A stretch of DNA of 64,000 nt from JBQTII01 sp052387905 (GCA_052387905.1 JBQTIR010000021.1:24915-88914), one strand, 5' to 3'; shown: positions 9,764-18,765, counted from the first letter of the stretch. A program made the numbers and translations. The notes: generated by a model from the sequence alone, not told the origin.

Positions 9764-9800
9764 TGTGGATAACGGGGCGGAAACCCCCACCTGTGGATAG
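9764..9800. promoter_or_regulatory. Two DnaA-box-like motifs upstream of a TAP-like gene
   Basis: TGTGGATAA at 9764-9772 is the exact complement of the consensus DnaA box TTATCCACA. TGTGGATAG at 9792-9800 is a one-mismatch copy in the same orientation. They lie in the 154-bp gap before the gene starting at 9680. Two boxes are too few for an origin; a regulatory DnaA site or chance are both possible. Confidence 0.35.
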
Positions 9801-9834
9801 CCGGACCCCACCCGGGGAGCGGCCCAGCACCAGA

Positions 9835-11565
9835 TCAGCGCGCCGGCCGGGCTCCCGTGATGACCCGCAGACGCAGCGCCTGGGTCATCAGGGCACGTCG
9901 ATCGGACTGCGGCAGCTCGGCGGCCCGGTCCATCCAGTCGCCCAGGCTTGACCGTCCGTCCGAGCCCAGAAGTTCCCGCAGCATCGTGGCCGCCAGGGCA
10001 TCCGGCGCCTCCTCGGGGACCGGCAACGGCAGGCCCGAGCAGGACAGATCGACCGAGACGCCCGCGATGCGCGGCGGCAGCGTCCCGGACCGCAAGAACT
10101 CGAACACCCGGGCATCGACGCAGTCGTTCCCACCGAACGACGCGGTGTGGCCGGTCGTGTCGGTGTCCACGATCAGGGCTGCGCGGGGGAACGCGAGGCG
10201 GACGTTGAGGCTGTTGATCAGCGGGGTCGTCGGGTCGAGGGCCGTGCTGGCCAACAGGATCGGCGGCGCGACGGACCCGTCGACGGAAGCCAGCTGACCT
10301 GGGAACGGCCAGGTCCGGCAGGGTAGGAAGTTCAGGTAGTAGCCCCAGGCGCTCAGCGGTGCGACCGTCGCGGTCGAGGTTGCGTCGGCGCGGAACGTCG
10401 CGTAGTCATCGGGCCACGGGTAGTCGGTGCACTCGACACCGAAGAACAGGGCCAGGGCGCCGCCGTTGTCCGCCGGTGCGGTGGGGTCGGGCGCAAAGAG
10501 TGCCTCGAGGGGGCCGAAGTCGCCGCGGGCCGCCGCCGCAAACACCTCGGCCGACATCGGCCACAGGAACTGGGCGTAGGTGGCGAAGAAGATCACGTCG
10601 ACGAACTCCGTGGGTCCGACCAACTCCCCGGGTGCGGCCGCGAGTTCGCGCTCGATCTCGAGGTAGGCCTGCTCGACCCCGGCGGGGTCGTCGGCGATGC
10701 CGTAGGTGTCGTTGTTGTCGGCGATCCAGGCGAAGAACTCCCGGCGGGCGGCATCGGCCCCGATTGCCCGATCGCGAAGGTTCTGATAGCCCGTCACTGC
10801 GGAATCGACGTTGGCATCCAGGACGAAACGACCGGTGCGGGTCGGATACTGCGTGGAGTAGAGCTGGCCCAGGTAGGTGCCGTAGGAGAAGCCGACGAAG
10901 TTCAGCGTCGGGGCGTCGAGCGCCGACCGGATCGACTCCATGTCGCGCACGACGTTGACGCTGCGCAGGAACTGCAGGTCCGCTCCGCTGGCCTCGGCGC
11001 AGTCACTGGCCAGCTCCTCGTACTCGCGGACGTAGAGCTCTTCGTTGGGTCCGGGGGGTTCATCGGGGCCGGTGGTCGGCTCGTAGGACGGAAAGCCGCC
11101 GGCGAAGGCGTCGGTGGTGCAGGCCAGCAGCGGTTCGCTGGCCCCGACTCCGCGCGGGTCGAAGCCGATGATGTCGTAGCGCGCCAGCAGGTCCGCTGGC
11201 AGGAGTTGGGCGAAGAAGGCAGGTGCCTCCAACCCGGTCCCCCCGGGCCCACCGAAGTTCACCATCAGCGGGCCCAGCCGTTGCGCCGCCGGCGCGGTGG
11301 CTCGCAGCCGGGACACTGCCACCGTGATGGAACGGCTCTCGGGATCGTCGTAGTCGAGGGGGACCGCCAGCACCGCGCACTCGACGACCCCGGCGGGGCC
11401 GGCTTGCAGCTCCTCGGTGCACGGAGCCCACGACATATCGTCGCCCGCGGGTGTGATTTCCGCGGGGACGGCAGGTTCCGCGCCGGCCGGCGATGTCGCG
11501 CTCAGGCTGACTGTGGCGGCGAGGGCGAGTGCCCCGGCGAGCGCGATGCGACGACGATTCGACAT
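9835..11565 (-). CDS. Secreted TAP-like alpha/beta hydrolase (copy 3)
   Basis: The longest (576 residues) and most divergent of the four TAP-like hydrolases here. It has a signal peptide (MSNRRRIALAGALALAATVSL...AGA), an oxyanion region NFGGPGGTG, nucleophile Ser about 227 in GFSYGTYLG, Asp in STALDPTTPL and His in DTTGHTASF, so the triad is complete. The cysteine near WAPCTEEL and one near VVECAVLAVPLDY are shared with copy 4 and may form a disulfide. Extra acidic/proline-rich loops around PTTGPDEPPGPNEE account for part of the extra length. The ATG at 11565 directly begins the signal peptide. It is separated from copy 4 by the rarD-like gene. Confidence 0.89.
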   Translation of the reverse strand: MSNRRRIALAGALALAATVSLSATSPAGAEPAVPAEITPAGDDMSWAPCTEELQAGPAGVVECAVLAVPLDYDDPESRSITVAVSRLRATAPAAQRLGPLMVNFGGPGGTGLEAPAFFAQLLPADLLARYDIIGFDPRGVGASEPLLACTTDAFAGGFPSYEPTTGPDEPPGPNEELYVREYEELASDCAEASGADLQFLRSVNVVRDMESIRSALDAPTLNFVGFSYGTYLGQLYSTQYPTRTGRFVLDANVDSAVTGYQNLRDRAIGADAARREFFAWIADNNDTYGIADDPAGVEQAYLEIERELAAAPGELVGPTEFVDVIFFATYAQFLWPMSAEVFAAAARGDFGPLEALFAPDPTAPADNGGALALFFGVECTDYPWPDDYATFRADATSTATVAPLSAWGYYLNFLPCRTWPFPGQLASVDGSVAPPILLASTALDPTTPLINSLNVRLAFPRAALIVDTDTTGHTASFGGNDCVDARVFEFLRSGTLPPRIAGVSVDLSCSGLPLPVPEEAPDALAATMLRELLGSDGRSSLGDWMDRAAELPQSDRRALMTQALRLRVITGARPAR

Positions 11566-11596
11566 GTACCGAGAGTGGTAATCCGGACATATCGGG

Positions 11597-12508
11597 TCAA
11601 GGTGCAGAATTCACCAGGATCCGGCGCCGGTTGCGCAAGCTGTCGACGGTGAACACCACCAGGGCGATCCACACCAACGCGAAGCCGGCGAGGCGCTCCG
11701 GCGGCAACGGTTCGTGGCGCACCAGCACCCCGATCGCGAACTGCAGGGTCGGCGCGAGGTACTGCAGCAGACCGATTGTGGTCAGCGGGACCAGTCCGGC
11801 CGCGCCGGCGAACAGCAGCAGCGGGATGGCGGTCGCGACCCCCGCGGTCATCAACAGCAGCGAGTGATCGGGGCCGTGCGCGGTGAACGTGCCCGAGCCC
11901 GTCATCCCGATCGCGGCGAGGAACACCAACGCCGGCACCAGCAGGTAGGCGGTTTCCACCGTGAGACCCTCCAGGGCGCCCACGCGAACCGTCTTCTTGA
12001 TCAACGAGTACGCGCTGAACGTCGCGGCGAGGAACAGCGCGATCCACGGCGGGCGGCCGTAGTCGAGGGTCAGGATCAGCACGCCGATGGTCGCGACCGC
12101 CATCGCTGCCCATTGGCCGCCGCGTAGGCGTTCGCCGAGCACCACGACGGCCACCGCCACCGTGACCAGCGGATTGATGTAGTAACCCAGCGCGGTCTCC
12201 AGCACGTGGTCGTGGTTGACCGACCAGATGTAGACCAGCCAGTTCGAGCCGATCAGGACCGCGGCCAGCGCGAGCATGCGCAGGGCGCGGCGGTTCTCCC
12301 GCAGCTTGCGCAGGCGGCCCAGCGCGGCGCCACCCCGCCGCACGCCGAGCCAGATCAGGCCCGCCGAGAACGCCACCGACCACACGACGCGGTGGGCGAG
12401 GACCTCGGGTGAGCCAGCCGGCTGCAGGTACGGCCAGTAGAGCGGGAACAACCCCCAGAGCAGGTACGCGCCGACGCCGTAGAGCAGCCCGCGGCGGTCG
12501 GTGGTCAC
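11597..12508 (-). CDS. rarD: EamA-family transporter, RarD type
   Basis: A 303-residue integral membrane protein with about ten transmembrane helices. It begins with the RarD signature GLLYGVGAYLLWGLFPLYW and carries the EamA repeat pattern (LAHRVVWSV, ALGYYINPLVTVAVAVVVLGERL) plus the C-terminal IGLLQYLAPTLQFAIGVLV. RarD proteins are exporters of the drug/metabolite transporter superfamily; the E. coli member is linked to chloramphenicol sensitivity, and the natural substrate is unknown. It starts with GTG at 12508. It sits between two TAP-like hydrolase genes on the same strand with short gaps of 31 and 41 bp, so it may be cotranscribed with them, but a joint function cannot be shown. Confidence 0.9.
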   Translation of the reverse strand: MTTDRRGLLYGVGAYLLWGLFPLYWPYLQPAGSPEVLAHRVVWSVAFSAGLIWLGVRRGGAALGRLRKLRENRRALRMLALAAVLIGSNWLVYIWSVNHDHVLETALGYYINPLVTVAVAVVVLGERLRGGQWAAMAVATIGVLILTLDYGRPPWIALFLAATFSAYSLIKKTVRVGALEGLTVETAYLLVPALVFLAAIGMTGSGTFTAHGPDHSLLLMTAGVATAIPLLLFAGAAGLVPLTTIGLLQYLAPTLQFAIGVLVRHEPLPPERLAGFALVWIALVVFTVDSLRNRRRILVNSAP

Positions 12509-12549
12509 GTCAACGACAGTACGTGTCGGTCCATTGCCCGTCGACGCGA

Positions 12550-14187
12550 TTAGGGCAGGGCGAACGTGGGGACACCGAGTTGCGCGGCGAGCAGCAGGTC
12601 GCTCAGATCCTGGTGCGCCGCAGCGATGGGGGCCGAGTCCGCCAGCAGCAGTGCGCTGGGCAGCAGTGCCGCGGCAGAGCCGAGGAGGACTTCGGGCAGT
12701 CCGGGTTCGGGGCCGCGCTCGCAGGTCACATCGGCGGTGTTCGGGCCGCCGCGGGTGGGCAGGACGCCGTCGAGGAGGTAGGCCGTGACGACGTCGTCCA
12801 CGCAGGCGTTGCCGGCGAAGGCCGAACCCGCGTGCTCGAGGCTGTCCCGCTCACCGACCAGCACCGAGCGAGGGAAGGCCGCGCGGGCGGCCAATGCCTC
12901 GGCGAAGGTCGTGGGAGCGTCGAGGCTGCCGTTGATGAAGAGCATCTGCGGGGCGTTCGCGCCGACCCGGGTGGGTCGACCCTCGACCGGCCACGCCAGA
13001 CACGGGGCGGTGAGCTCCCAGAAGAACAGCCAGGTGGAGAACGGCGCGCTCCCCGCCGTGCCGAACGCCTCCGCGCGGGCGCTGGCGTAGGGGGCTTCCC
13101 AGCGACCGTCCGTGCAGGCGACCCCGTATCCGTCTCCGACGACCTCAGGCGCCGGCGGCGGACCGCTGAAGGCGGCGCTGAACGCCGCGGTGTTCCCGGC
13201 GTTCCAGGCCGCCCAGCCGGCCGCGATGAACGGCCAGATCTGTTCGGTGCGGGCGGTCGAGGAGAACAGGGCGGACCACTCCGCGGGGCCGACCCCGTCG
13301 ACGGCTCCGCCGCGCAGGCGCGTGAGCTCGTCGGCGTATCGGGTCCGGACGGCGCCTGCGTCGGCGCCCAGTCCGTAGATCGCGTGGAAGCCGGCCGCCC
13401 AGCGGAAGAACCGCGCCCGGTTGGTCTCGAACGCCCGCGCGGTCGCCGGCCGACCCAGGTCGCCGCGATAGCCGACCCCGGTCGGGCCGACCGTGCCGCT
13501 GAGCACGAACCGCCCGACGCGAGCAGGGAAGAGCGAGGCGTACATCTGCCCGAGGTAGGTGCCGTAGGAGAACCCGAGGTAGTTCAGCCGGGGCGCCCCG
13601 AGAGCGCCGCGGATCAGGTCCAGGTCGCGAGCGACGTCCGCCGTGCGCACGTGGTCCAACGCGCCGCGTTGGCCCGCACCGCAGCTGCGGGCCAGGGTGT
13701 TCGCGTGGGCCCGCCGCGCCCGCTCGTCGCCGACGACCCGGCTGCGGGTGGTGGGGACGTAGTCCGGGGCCGGAGCGGCCAACGGCGGCGCGTTGCAGGT
13801 GATGGCCGGTTCGCTCGCCCCGACGCCGCGGGGATCGAAGCCGATCAGGTCGTAGCGGGCGGGAACGCCCGCCGGTAACACGCCCGCGAGCGCCAGCGGG
13901 AGCGAGCGGCCCCCGACGCCCGGACCACCCGGGTTCAGCAGCAGCGGGCCCAGCTGGTCCGCGGCATCCCCGGTGGCCGGCAGCCGGCTCAGCGCCAGCT
14001 CGATGCGCTTGCCGCCGGACTTGGCGTGGTCAAGGGGAACCGAGAACGTCGCACATTCCAGGCCCGTGCCGGCGAGCTCCTCGGTGCAGGCTGCCCAGGC
14101 GATCTTCGCAGCCGCGGCGGAGGGTTCGCCGACGGCGACCAACGCGGAGACCGTCAGCGCGAGGCAGGTTGCCAGCGGTCCTCGCAT
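12550..14187 (-). CDS. Secreted TAP-like alpha/beta hydrolase (copy 4)
   Basis: A 545-residue member of the same TAP-like family. A short signal peptide (MRGPLATCLALTVSALVAVG...AAA) precedes WAACTEEL and the domain with oxyanion region NPGGPGVGG, nucleophile Ser about 207 in GFSYGTYLG, Asp in NGSLDAPTTFAEA and His in DSLEHAGSA. The sequence around the His is less like copies 1 and 2, so substrate choice may differ. It starts 5 bp downstream of the korB stop on the same strand and could be read through from korAB. Start choice at 14187 follows the signal peptide. Confidence 0.89.
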   Translation of the reverse strand: MRGPLATCLALTVSALVAVGEPSAAAAKIAWAACTEELAGTGLECATFSVPLDHAKSGGKRIELALSRLPATGDAADQLGPLLLNPGGPGVGGRSLPLALAGVLPAGVPARYDLIGFDPRGVGASEPAITCNAPPLAAPAPDYVPTTRSRVVGDERARRAHANTLARSCGAGQRGALDHVRTADVARDLDLIRGALGAPRLNYLGFSYGTYLGQMYASLFPARVGRFVLSGTVGPTGVGYRGDLGRPATARAFETNRARFFRWAAGFHAIYGLGADAGAVRTRYADELTRLRGGAVDGVGPAEWSALFSSTARTEQIWPFIAAGWAAWNAGNTAAFSAAFSGPPPAPEVVGDGYGVACTDGRWEAPYASARAEAFGTAGSAPFSTWLFFWELTAPCLAWPVEGRPTRVGANAPQMLFINGSLDAPTTFAEALAARAAFPRSVLVGERDSLEHAGSAFAGNACVDDVVTAYLLDGVLPTRGGPNTADVTCERGPEPGLPEVLLGSAAALLPSALLLADSAPIAAAHQDLSDLLLAAQLGVPTFALP

Positions 14188-14192
14188 TCCGG

Positions 14193-15263
14193 TCAGCTAC
14201 TCACTGTCCAGGTGTCAGTACCGCGCAGCAGGCGCTGCAGGTCGCCCTTGTTGGCGGCGGCGCTGCGCAACTGCGCGGTCATCTGCCCGTCGTAGGTCGG
14301 CCGGTCGACGTCGCGGAAGACCCCGATCGGGGTCTTGTCCAGCGTCAGGTCCGGGAGGCGGGACAGGGCGAACGCGACGCCCTGGTCCTCGGCGTGGGCG
14401 TCGTGGATCAGCACCTCGGATTCGTTCGCGGCCGTGATGTCGACCACCTTGATCGTGCCGTTCGGCCCGCGGACGACGCCGCGCTCGCCGGCTGCACCGA
14501 AGCGAATCGGTTGCCCGTGCTCCAGGCGGATCAGGTGCCGGGCAGAGCTTTCCGAATCCTTGAGGACCTCGAACGCGCCGTCGTTGAAGATGTTGCAGTT
14601 CTGGTAGATCTCCACCAGCGCGGTACCGGAGTGCTCGGCTGCCGCGCGCAGCACCGAGGTGAGGTGCTTGCGGTCGGAGTCGATCGTGCGCGCCACGAAG
14701 GTCGCCTCGGCGCCGAGCGCGAGCGAGACCGGGTTGAACGGCGCGTCCAGCGAACCCAGCGGCGTGGACTTGGTGATCTTGCCGACCTCGGAGGTCGGCG
14801 AGTACTGACCCTTCGTCAGCCCGTAGATCCGGTTGTTGAACAGCAGGATCTTGAGGTTGACGTTGCGCCGTAGCGCGTGGATCAGGTGGTTGCCACCGAT
14901 CGAGAGCGCGTCGCCGTCACCGGTGACCACCCAGACCGAGAGGTCCGGTCGGGTCACCGACAGGCCGGTGGCGATCGCGGGCGCGCGGCCGTGGATCGAG
15001 TGCAGGCCGTAGGTGTCCAGGTAGTACGGGAACCGGGACGAGCATCCGATCCCGGAGACGAAGACGATGTTCTCGCGCTTGAGCCCGAGGTCGGGCAGGA
15101 AGCCCTGCACCGCGGCGAGGATCGCGTAGTCCCCGCAACCGGGGCACCAGCGGACCTCCTGGTCGCTCTTGAAGTCCTTGGCACTTTGCTTGTCCTGGGT
15201 CTTGGGGACCAGGTCCAGGCTTTTGTAGGCCAGGCCCACCGGAGGTGAGTCATCGCGAGGCAT
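14193..15263 (-). CDS. korB: 2-oxoacid:ferredoxin oxidoreductase, beta subunit
   Basis: A 356-residue thiamine-diphosphate-binding subunit of 2-oxoglutarate:ferredoxin oxidoreductase, which forms succinyl-CoA and reduced ferredoxin. Cysteines for the iron-sulfur cluster are visible in RWCPGCGDY and GIGCSSRFPYY, with a further one in YQNCNIFNDG. The ThDP site shows GDGDALSIGG and NNRIYGLTKGQ. The ATG at 15263 overlaps the korA stop by one base (TGATG on the minus strand) and is preceded by GGAGGAGAG, so upstream in-frame codons are not part of it. With korA it forms the KorAB pair that serves in mycobacteria as an alternative to the 2-oxoglutarate dehydrogenase complex. Confidence 0.94.
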   Translation of the reverse strand: MPRDDSPPVGLAYKSLDLVPKTQDKQSAKDFKSDQEVRWCPGCGDYAILAAVQGFLPDLGLKRENIVFVSGIGCSSRFPYYLDTYGLHSIHGRAPAIATGLSVTRPDLSVWVVTGDGDALSIGGNHLIHALRRNVNLKILLFNNRIYGLTKGQYSPTSEVGKITKSTPLGSLDAPFNPVSLALGAEATFVARTIDSDRKHLTSVLRAAAEHSGTALVEIYQNCNIFNDGAFEVLKDSESSARHLIRLEHGQPIRFGAAGERGVVRGPNGTIKVVDITAANESEVLIHDAHAEDQGVAFALSRLPDLTLDKTPIGVFRDVDRPTYDGQMTAQLRSAAANKGDLQRLLRGTDTWTVSS

Positions 15264-17167
15264 CAGTTCTCTCCTCCGGTGCGGCGGGTGCGCGGTCGTG
15301 GAGTGTGCACGGTCGCCAGGACCTCGGTGATGGCGTCTTCGAGTTCGCCGACCGAGAAGGGCAGACCTTGCACCTTGTTGAAGCCGATGACGTCGACGAG
15401 ATACTTCGCCCGCAGCAGCAGCGTCAACTGACCCAGGTTCATTTCCGGGACGAGGACCTTGTCGTAGCTGCGCAGGATCTCGCCGGTGTTCTCCGGGAAC
15501 GGGTTCAGGTGCCGTAGGTGGGCGCTGGCGATGTTCCCGCCGCTCTGGCGTACCCGTCGGCAGGCGGCACCGATCGGACCGTACGTCGAGCCCCATCCGA
15601 GGATCAGGACCTTGGCCTTGCCTGACGGGTCGTCAACGACGAGCTTGGGGATGTCGTAGGCGATCCCATCGATCTTGGCCTGCCGGGTGCGCGTCATCAG
15701 GTCGTGGTTGAGCGGGTCGTAGGAGATGTTGCCGTGCCCGTCCGCCTTTTCGATCCCGCCGATGCGGTGCTCCAGGCCTGCCGTGCCGGGGATGGCCCAC
15801 GGGCGCGCGAGGGTCTTCGGGTCGCGCTTGAACGGCCAGAAGACGTGATCGCCGTTCTCGGTCTCGTGGTTGGGTCCGGTGGCGAACGGGGTCTGCAGGT
15901 CGGGCAGCTCGGTGACGTCGGGGATCATCCACGGCTCGGAGCCGTTCGCGATGTACCCGTCGGAAAGCAACATGACCGGGGTCCGGTACTTCGTCGCCAG
16001 GCGCACCGTCTCGATCGCGGCATGGAAGCAGTCCGCCGGGGACTGCGGGGCGACGATCGCGACCGGGCACTCGCCGTTGCGTCCGAACATTGCCATCAGC
16101 AGGTCGGACTGCTCGGTCTTGGTCGGCAGCCCGGTGGAGGGACCGCCGCGCTGCACATCGACGATCACCAGCGGTAGCTCAAGGGAGACCGCAAGGCCGA
16201 TCGTCTCGGCTTTGAGCACGACGCCCGGGCCCGAGGTCGACGTCACGCCGAGCGCCCCACCGAACGCTGCACCCAGGGCCGCGCCGACGCCGGCGATCTC
16301 GTCCTCGGCCTGGAAGGTCCGCACACCCATGCCCTTGTGCTTGGACAACTCGTGCAGGATGTCGCTGGCCGGGGTGATCGGGTACGCGCCGAGGAACAGT
16401 GGGAGCTTGGCCAGCTGCGCGCCGGCGATCAGGCCGTAGGACAGGGCCGTGTTGCCGGTGATGTTGCGGTACTCACCGGCCGGCATCGGGGCGGGCTTGA
16501 TCTCATACGAAACCGCGAAGTCCTCGGTCGTCTCGCCGTAGTTCCAGCCGGCCTTGAAGGCGGTGATGTTCGCGTCGCGGATCTCGGGCTTGCGGGCGAA
16601 CTTGGCCCGCAGGAAAGCCTCGGTGCCCTCGGCAGGGCGGCCGTAGAGCCAGGACAGCAGGCCGAGGGAGAACATGTTCTTGGAGCGCTCGGCGTCCTTG
16701 CGGGACAGGCCGGTGCCGGAAAGGGCATCCACCGTCAGCTGCGTGAGCGGCAAGGCGTGCACGTGGTAGGCGTCGAGGGTGTGATCCTCGACGGGGTTGA
16801 CCTCGTAGCCGACCTTTTGCAGGTTCCGCTTGGTGAATTCGTCGGTGTCGATGATCAGCATCGCGCCGCGGGGCAGGTCCGCGAGGTTGGCCTTGAGTGC
16901 CGCCGGGTTCATCGCGACCAGCACGTTCGGCGAATCACCGGGGGTCATGATGTCGTGGTCGGCGAAGTGCAACTGGAAGCTGGAGACCCCGGCCAGCGTT
17001 CCGGCCGGGGCGCGGATCTCGGCCGGGAAGTTCGGCCAGGTCGCGAGGTCGTTGCCTAAGTTCGCGGTCTCTGCGGTGAAGCGGTCACCGGTGAGCTGCA
17101 TGCCGTCCCCGGAGTCCCCGGCGAAGCGGATGATCACTCGGTCGAGTTGCTGGACCTGCTTGTCCAC
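15263..17167 (-). CDS. korA: 2-oxoacid:ferredoxin oxidoreductase, fused gamma-alpha subunit
   Basis: A 634-residue subunit in which the gamma domain (residues about 1-200, beginning RVIIRFAGDSGDGMQLTG) is fused to the alpha domain (GNTALSYGLIAGAQLA...YPITPASDILHELS). This is the usual actinobacterial KorA form. The YPITPASD and TSGPGVVLKAE motifs form part of the substrate and thiamine diphosphate pocket. Together with KorB it oxidises 2-oxoglutarate with CoA and ferredoxin. The GTG start at 17167 has GGAGATG upstream. The gene pair is transcribed away from a 122-bp gap before bioA that contains a short inverted repeat. Confidence 0.95.
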   Translation of the reverse strand: MDKQVQQLDRVIIRFAGDSGDGMQLTGDRFTAETANLGNDLATWPNFPAEIRAPAGTLAGVSSFQLHFADHDIMTPGDSPNVLVAMNPAALKANLADLPRGAMLIIDTDEFTKRNLQKVGYEVNPVEDHTLDAYHVHALPLTQLTVDALSGTGLSRKDAERSKNMFSLGLLSWLYGRPAEGTEAFLRAKFARKPEIRDANITAFKAGWNYGETTEDFAVSYEIKPAPMPAGEYRNITGNTALSYGLIAGAQLAKLPLFLGAYPITPASDILHELSKHKGMGVRTFQAEDEIAGVGAALGAAFGGALGVTSTSGPGVVLKAETIGLAVSLELPLVIVDVQRGGPSTGLPTKTEQSDLLMAMFGRNGECPVAIVAPQSPADCFHAAIETVRLATKYRTPVMLLSDGYIANGSEPWMIPDVTELPDLQTPFATGPNHETENGDHVFWPFKRDPKTLARPWAIPGTAGLEHRIGGIEKADGHGNISYDPLNHDLMTRTRQAKIDGIAYDIPKLVVDDPSGKAKVLILGWGSTYGPIGAACRRVRQSGGNIASAHLRHLNPFPENTGEILRSYDKVLVPEMNLGQLTLLLRAKYLVDVIGFNKVQGLPFSVGELEDAITEVLATVHTPRPRTRRTGGEN

Positions 17168-17246
17168 GTGAACATCTCCACGGATGGGGGCCCGCGTGTG
17201 CGGTTGGACTCGGTCGGGCGGTGAGCCTGCCCGCCTAACAGTCGTT

Positions 17247-17259
17247 CGTTATGCTAACG
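17247..17259. promoter_or_regulatory. Small inverted repeat upstream of korAB
   Basis: CGTTA-TGC-TAACG is a perfect 5-bp inverted repeat in the gap between korA (starting at 17167 and running left) and the bioA stop. It lies about 80 bp upstream of the korA start, inside the wider AT-richer stretch 17236-17259. This is a reasonable place for an operator or promoter, but the arms are short and chance cannot be excluded. Confidence 0.25.
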
Positions 17260-17289
17260 GGTGCGCGCCGGTCAGGATACTGCCCTCGG

Positions 17290-18597
17290 CTAAGCAGTCT
17301 GCGCCGCCGCCACCATCGCGGACGTGATGGCTGCCAGGTCCGCTGCGGAGGTGATGTACGGCGGCATGGTGTAGATCAGATTCCGGAACGGGCGAATCCA
17401 CACCCCGTGCTCCAACGCGGTCGCGCTGGCTCGCGCCACGTCGACCGGCCGCCTGGTCTCGATGACCCCGATCCCGCCCAGCACCCGGACCTCGGCGACC
17501 CCCGGCAGGTCCGCGGCCGGCGCCAGACCGGCGCGCAGTCCGCTCTGCAGGGCGCGGATCTCGCTGCGCCAGTCGCGCCCGGTGAGCAGGTCGATGTTGG
17601 CGCAGGCGACCGCACACGCCAGCGGGTTTCCCATGTAGGTCGGGCCGTGCATCAGGACGCCGGCCTCGCCGCTGCAGACGGTCTGGGCGACGGCGGGAGT
17701 GCACAACGTCGCCGCCATCGACAGGTACCCGCCGGTCATGGCCTTGCCGACGCACACGATGTCGGGCCGGACCCCGGCGCCGGTGTGGGCGAACATCTCG
17801 CCGGTGCGTCCGAAACCGGTGCCGATCTCGTCCAGGATCAACAGGACGCCGTGGCGGTCGGCTAGCTCGCGCAGCGCCCGGACACAGGCGGGGGAGTGGA
17901 AGCGCATGCCGCCGGCGTTCTGCACCACCGGTTCCACGATGATCGCGGCTACGTCGCGGGCGTGCTGGGCGAGAAGTGCGGCGGTCGCGTCGAACCACGC
18001 GGGGTCGAGGTCGGCGTCGTAGCCGTCCGGTGGTCGTGGGGCGAAGATCTGTTCCGGCAGGAATCCGGTGAACAGATGATGCATCCCGCCGACCGGATCG
18101 CACACGGCCATCGTCGCGAACGTATCGCCGTGGTAACCGCCGCGCACGGTGAACAGCCGCGTCCGGTGCTCGCCGCGGGCCTGCCAGTACTGCAGCGCCA
18201 TCTTGATCGCGACCTCGACCGAGACGGAGCCGGAATCGGAGAGGAAGACGTGGCGCAGGCCAGGGTCGACGAGCGCGAGGAGGCGCTGCGCGAGACCGAT
18301 CGCGCCGGGATGGGTCAGGCCGCCGAACATGACGTGCGACATCCGGTCGAGCTGGTCGTGGGCCGCGGCGTCCAGAACCGGGTGCCGGTACCCGTGGATC
18401 GCCGCCCACCAGGAGGACATGGCGTCGATGACCTCACGTCCGTCCGCCAGCTGAAGCCGCACTCCTTGGGCGCCGACCACCGGCAGGACGGGCCCGGGGG
18501 CAGTCATCGAGGCGTAGGGGTGCCAGAGCAGCTCGCGGTCGAGGGCGAGCAGGTGCTCGGCGCTGGTGGCGCCGCCGGGGCGGACGGGTCCTGACAC
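17290..18597 (-). CDS. bioA: Adenosylmethionine-8-amino-7-oxononanoate aminotransferase
   Basis: BioA makes 7,8-diaminopelargonate from KAPA with S-adenosylmethionine as amino donor, in biotin synthesis. The 435-residue protein starts LLWHPYASMTAP, the BioA-specific block. It carries GWWAxHGYxxP-like SSWWAAIHGYRHP, the PLP aspartate in LILDEIGTGFGRTG, and the PLP lysine in VCVGKAMTGGYL (Lys in the GKAxTGG motif). It starts with GTG at 18597. No bioF, bioD or bioB neighbours are present, so the biotin genes are split in this genome. Upstream lie three identical palindromes that could regulate it. Confidence 0.95.
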   Translation of the reverse strand: MSGPVRPGGATSAEHLLALDRELLWHPYASMTAPGPVLPVVGAQGVRLQLADGREVIDAMSSWWAAIHGYRHPVLDAAAHDQLDRMSHVMFGGLTHPGAIGLAQRLLALVDPGLRHVFLSDSGSVSVEVAIKMALQYWQARGEHRTRLFTVRGGYHGDTFATMAVCDPVGGMHHLFTGFLPEQIFAPRPPDGYDADLDPAWFDATAALLAQHARDVAAIIVEPVVQNAGGMRFHSPACVRALRELADRHGVLLILDEIGTGFGRTGEMFAHTGAGVRPDIVCVGKAMTGGYLSMAATLCTPAVAQTVCSGEAGVLMHGPTYMGNPLACAVACANIDLLTGRDWRSEIRALQSGLRAGLAPAADLPGVAEVRVLGGIGVIETRRPVDVARASATALEHGVWIRPFRNLIYTMPPYITSAADLAAITSAMVAAAQTA

Positions 18598-18624
18598 GCC
18601 CTCAGTCTAGGAACCGCCCGCTCG

Positions 18625-18685
18625 GCCCCTGCCCTCCGCGGCATGCATGCTGAATCGCCCCTGCCCTCCGCGGCATGCATGCTGA
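18625..18685. repeat. 29-bp direct repeat pair with palindromic core
   Basis: An identical 29-base unit occurs at 18625-18653 and 18657-18685 (32-bp period). Each unit contains the self-complementary decamer GCATGCATGC, and a third copy of that decamer is at 18734-18743. All are within 150 bp upstream of the bioA start. They may be operator copies or a small tandem duplication; no protein is encoded across them that I can support. Confidence 0.6.
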
Positions 18686-18691
18686 GATCGA

Positions 18692-18724
18692 CGCGACACG
18701 CCGTGCGCCCACCGGCGTGTCGCG
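18692..18724 (-). terminator. Hairpin downstream of the deacetylase-like gene
   Basis: A perfect 12-bp inverted repeat (CGCGACACGCCG / CGGCGTGTCGCG) with a 9-base loop lies about 40 bp past the stop of the gene ending at 18766. No clear U tract follows, as is common for actinobacterial terminators. It separates that gene from bioA. Confidence 0.5.
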
Positions 18725-18765
18725 GTGGTTTAGGCATGCATGCCGCCGGGACTGTGCCGCTGGGG

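Noticed and set aside
18625..18685. Possible CRISPR-like repeat pair
   Set aside because: The two units are almost adjacent (3-bp separation) with no spacers and no cas genes.
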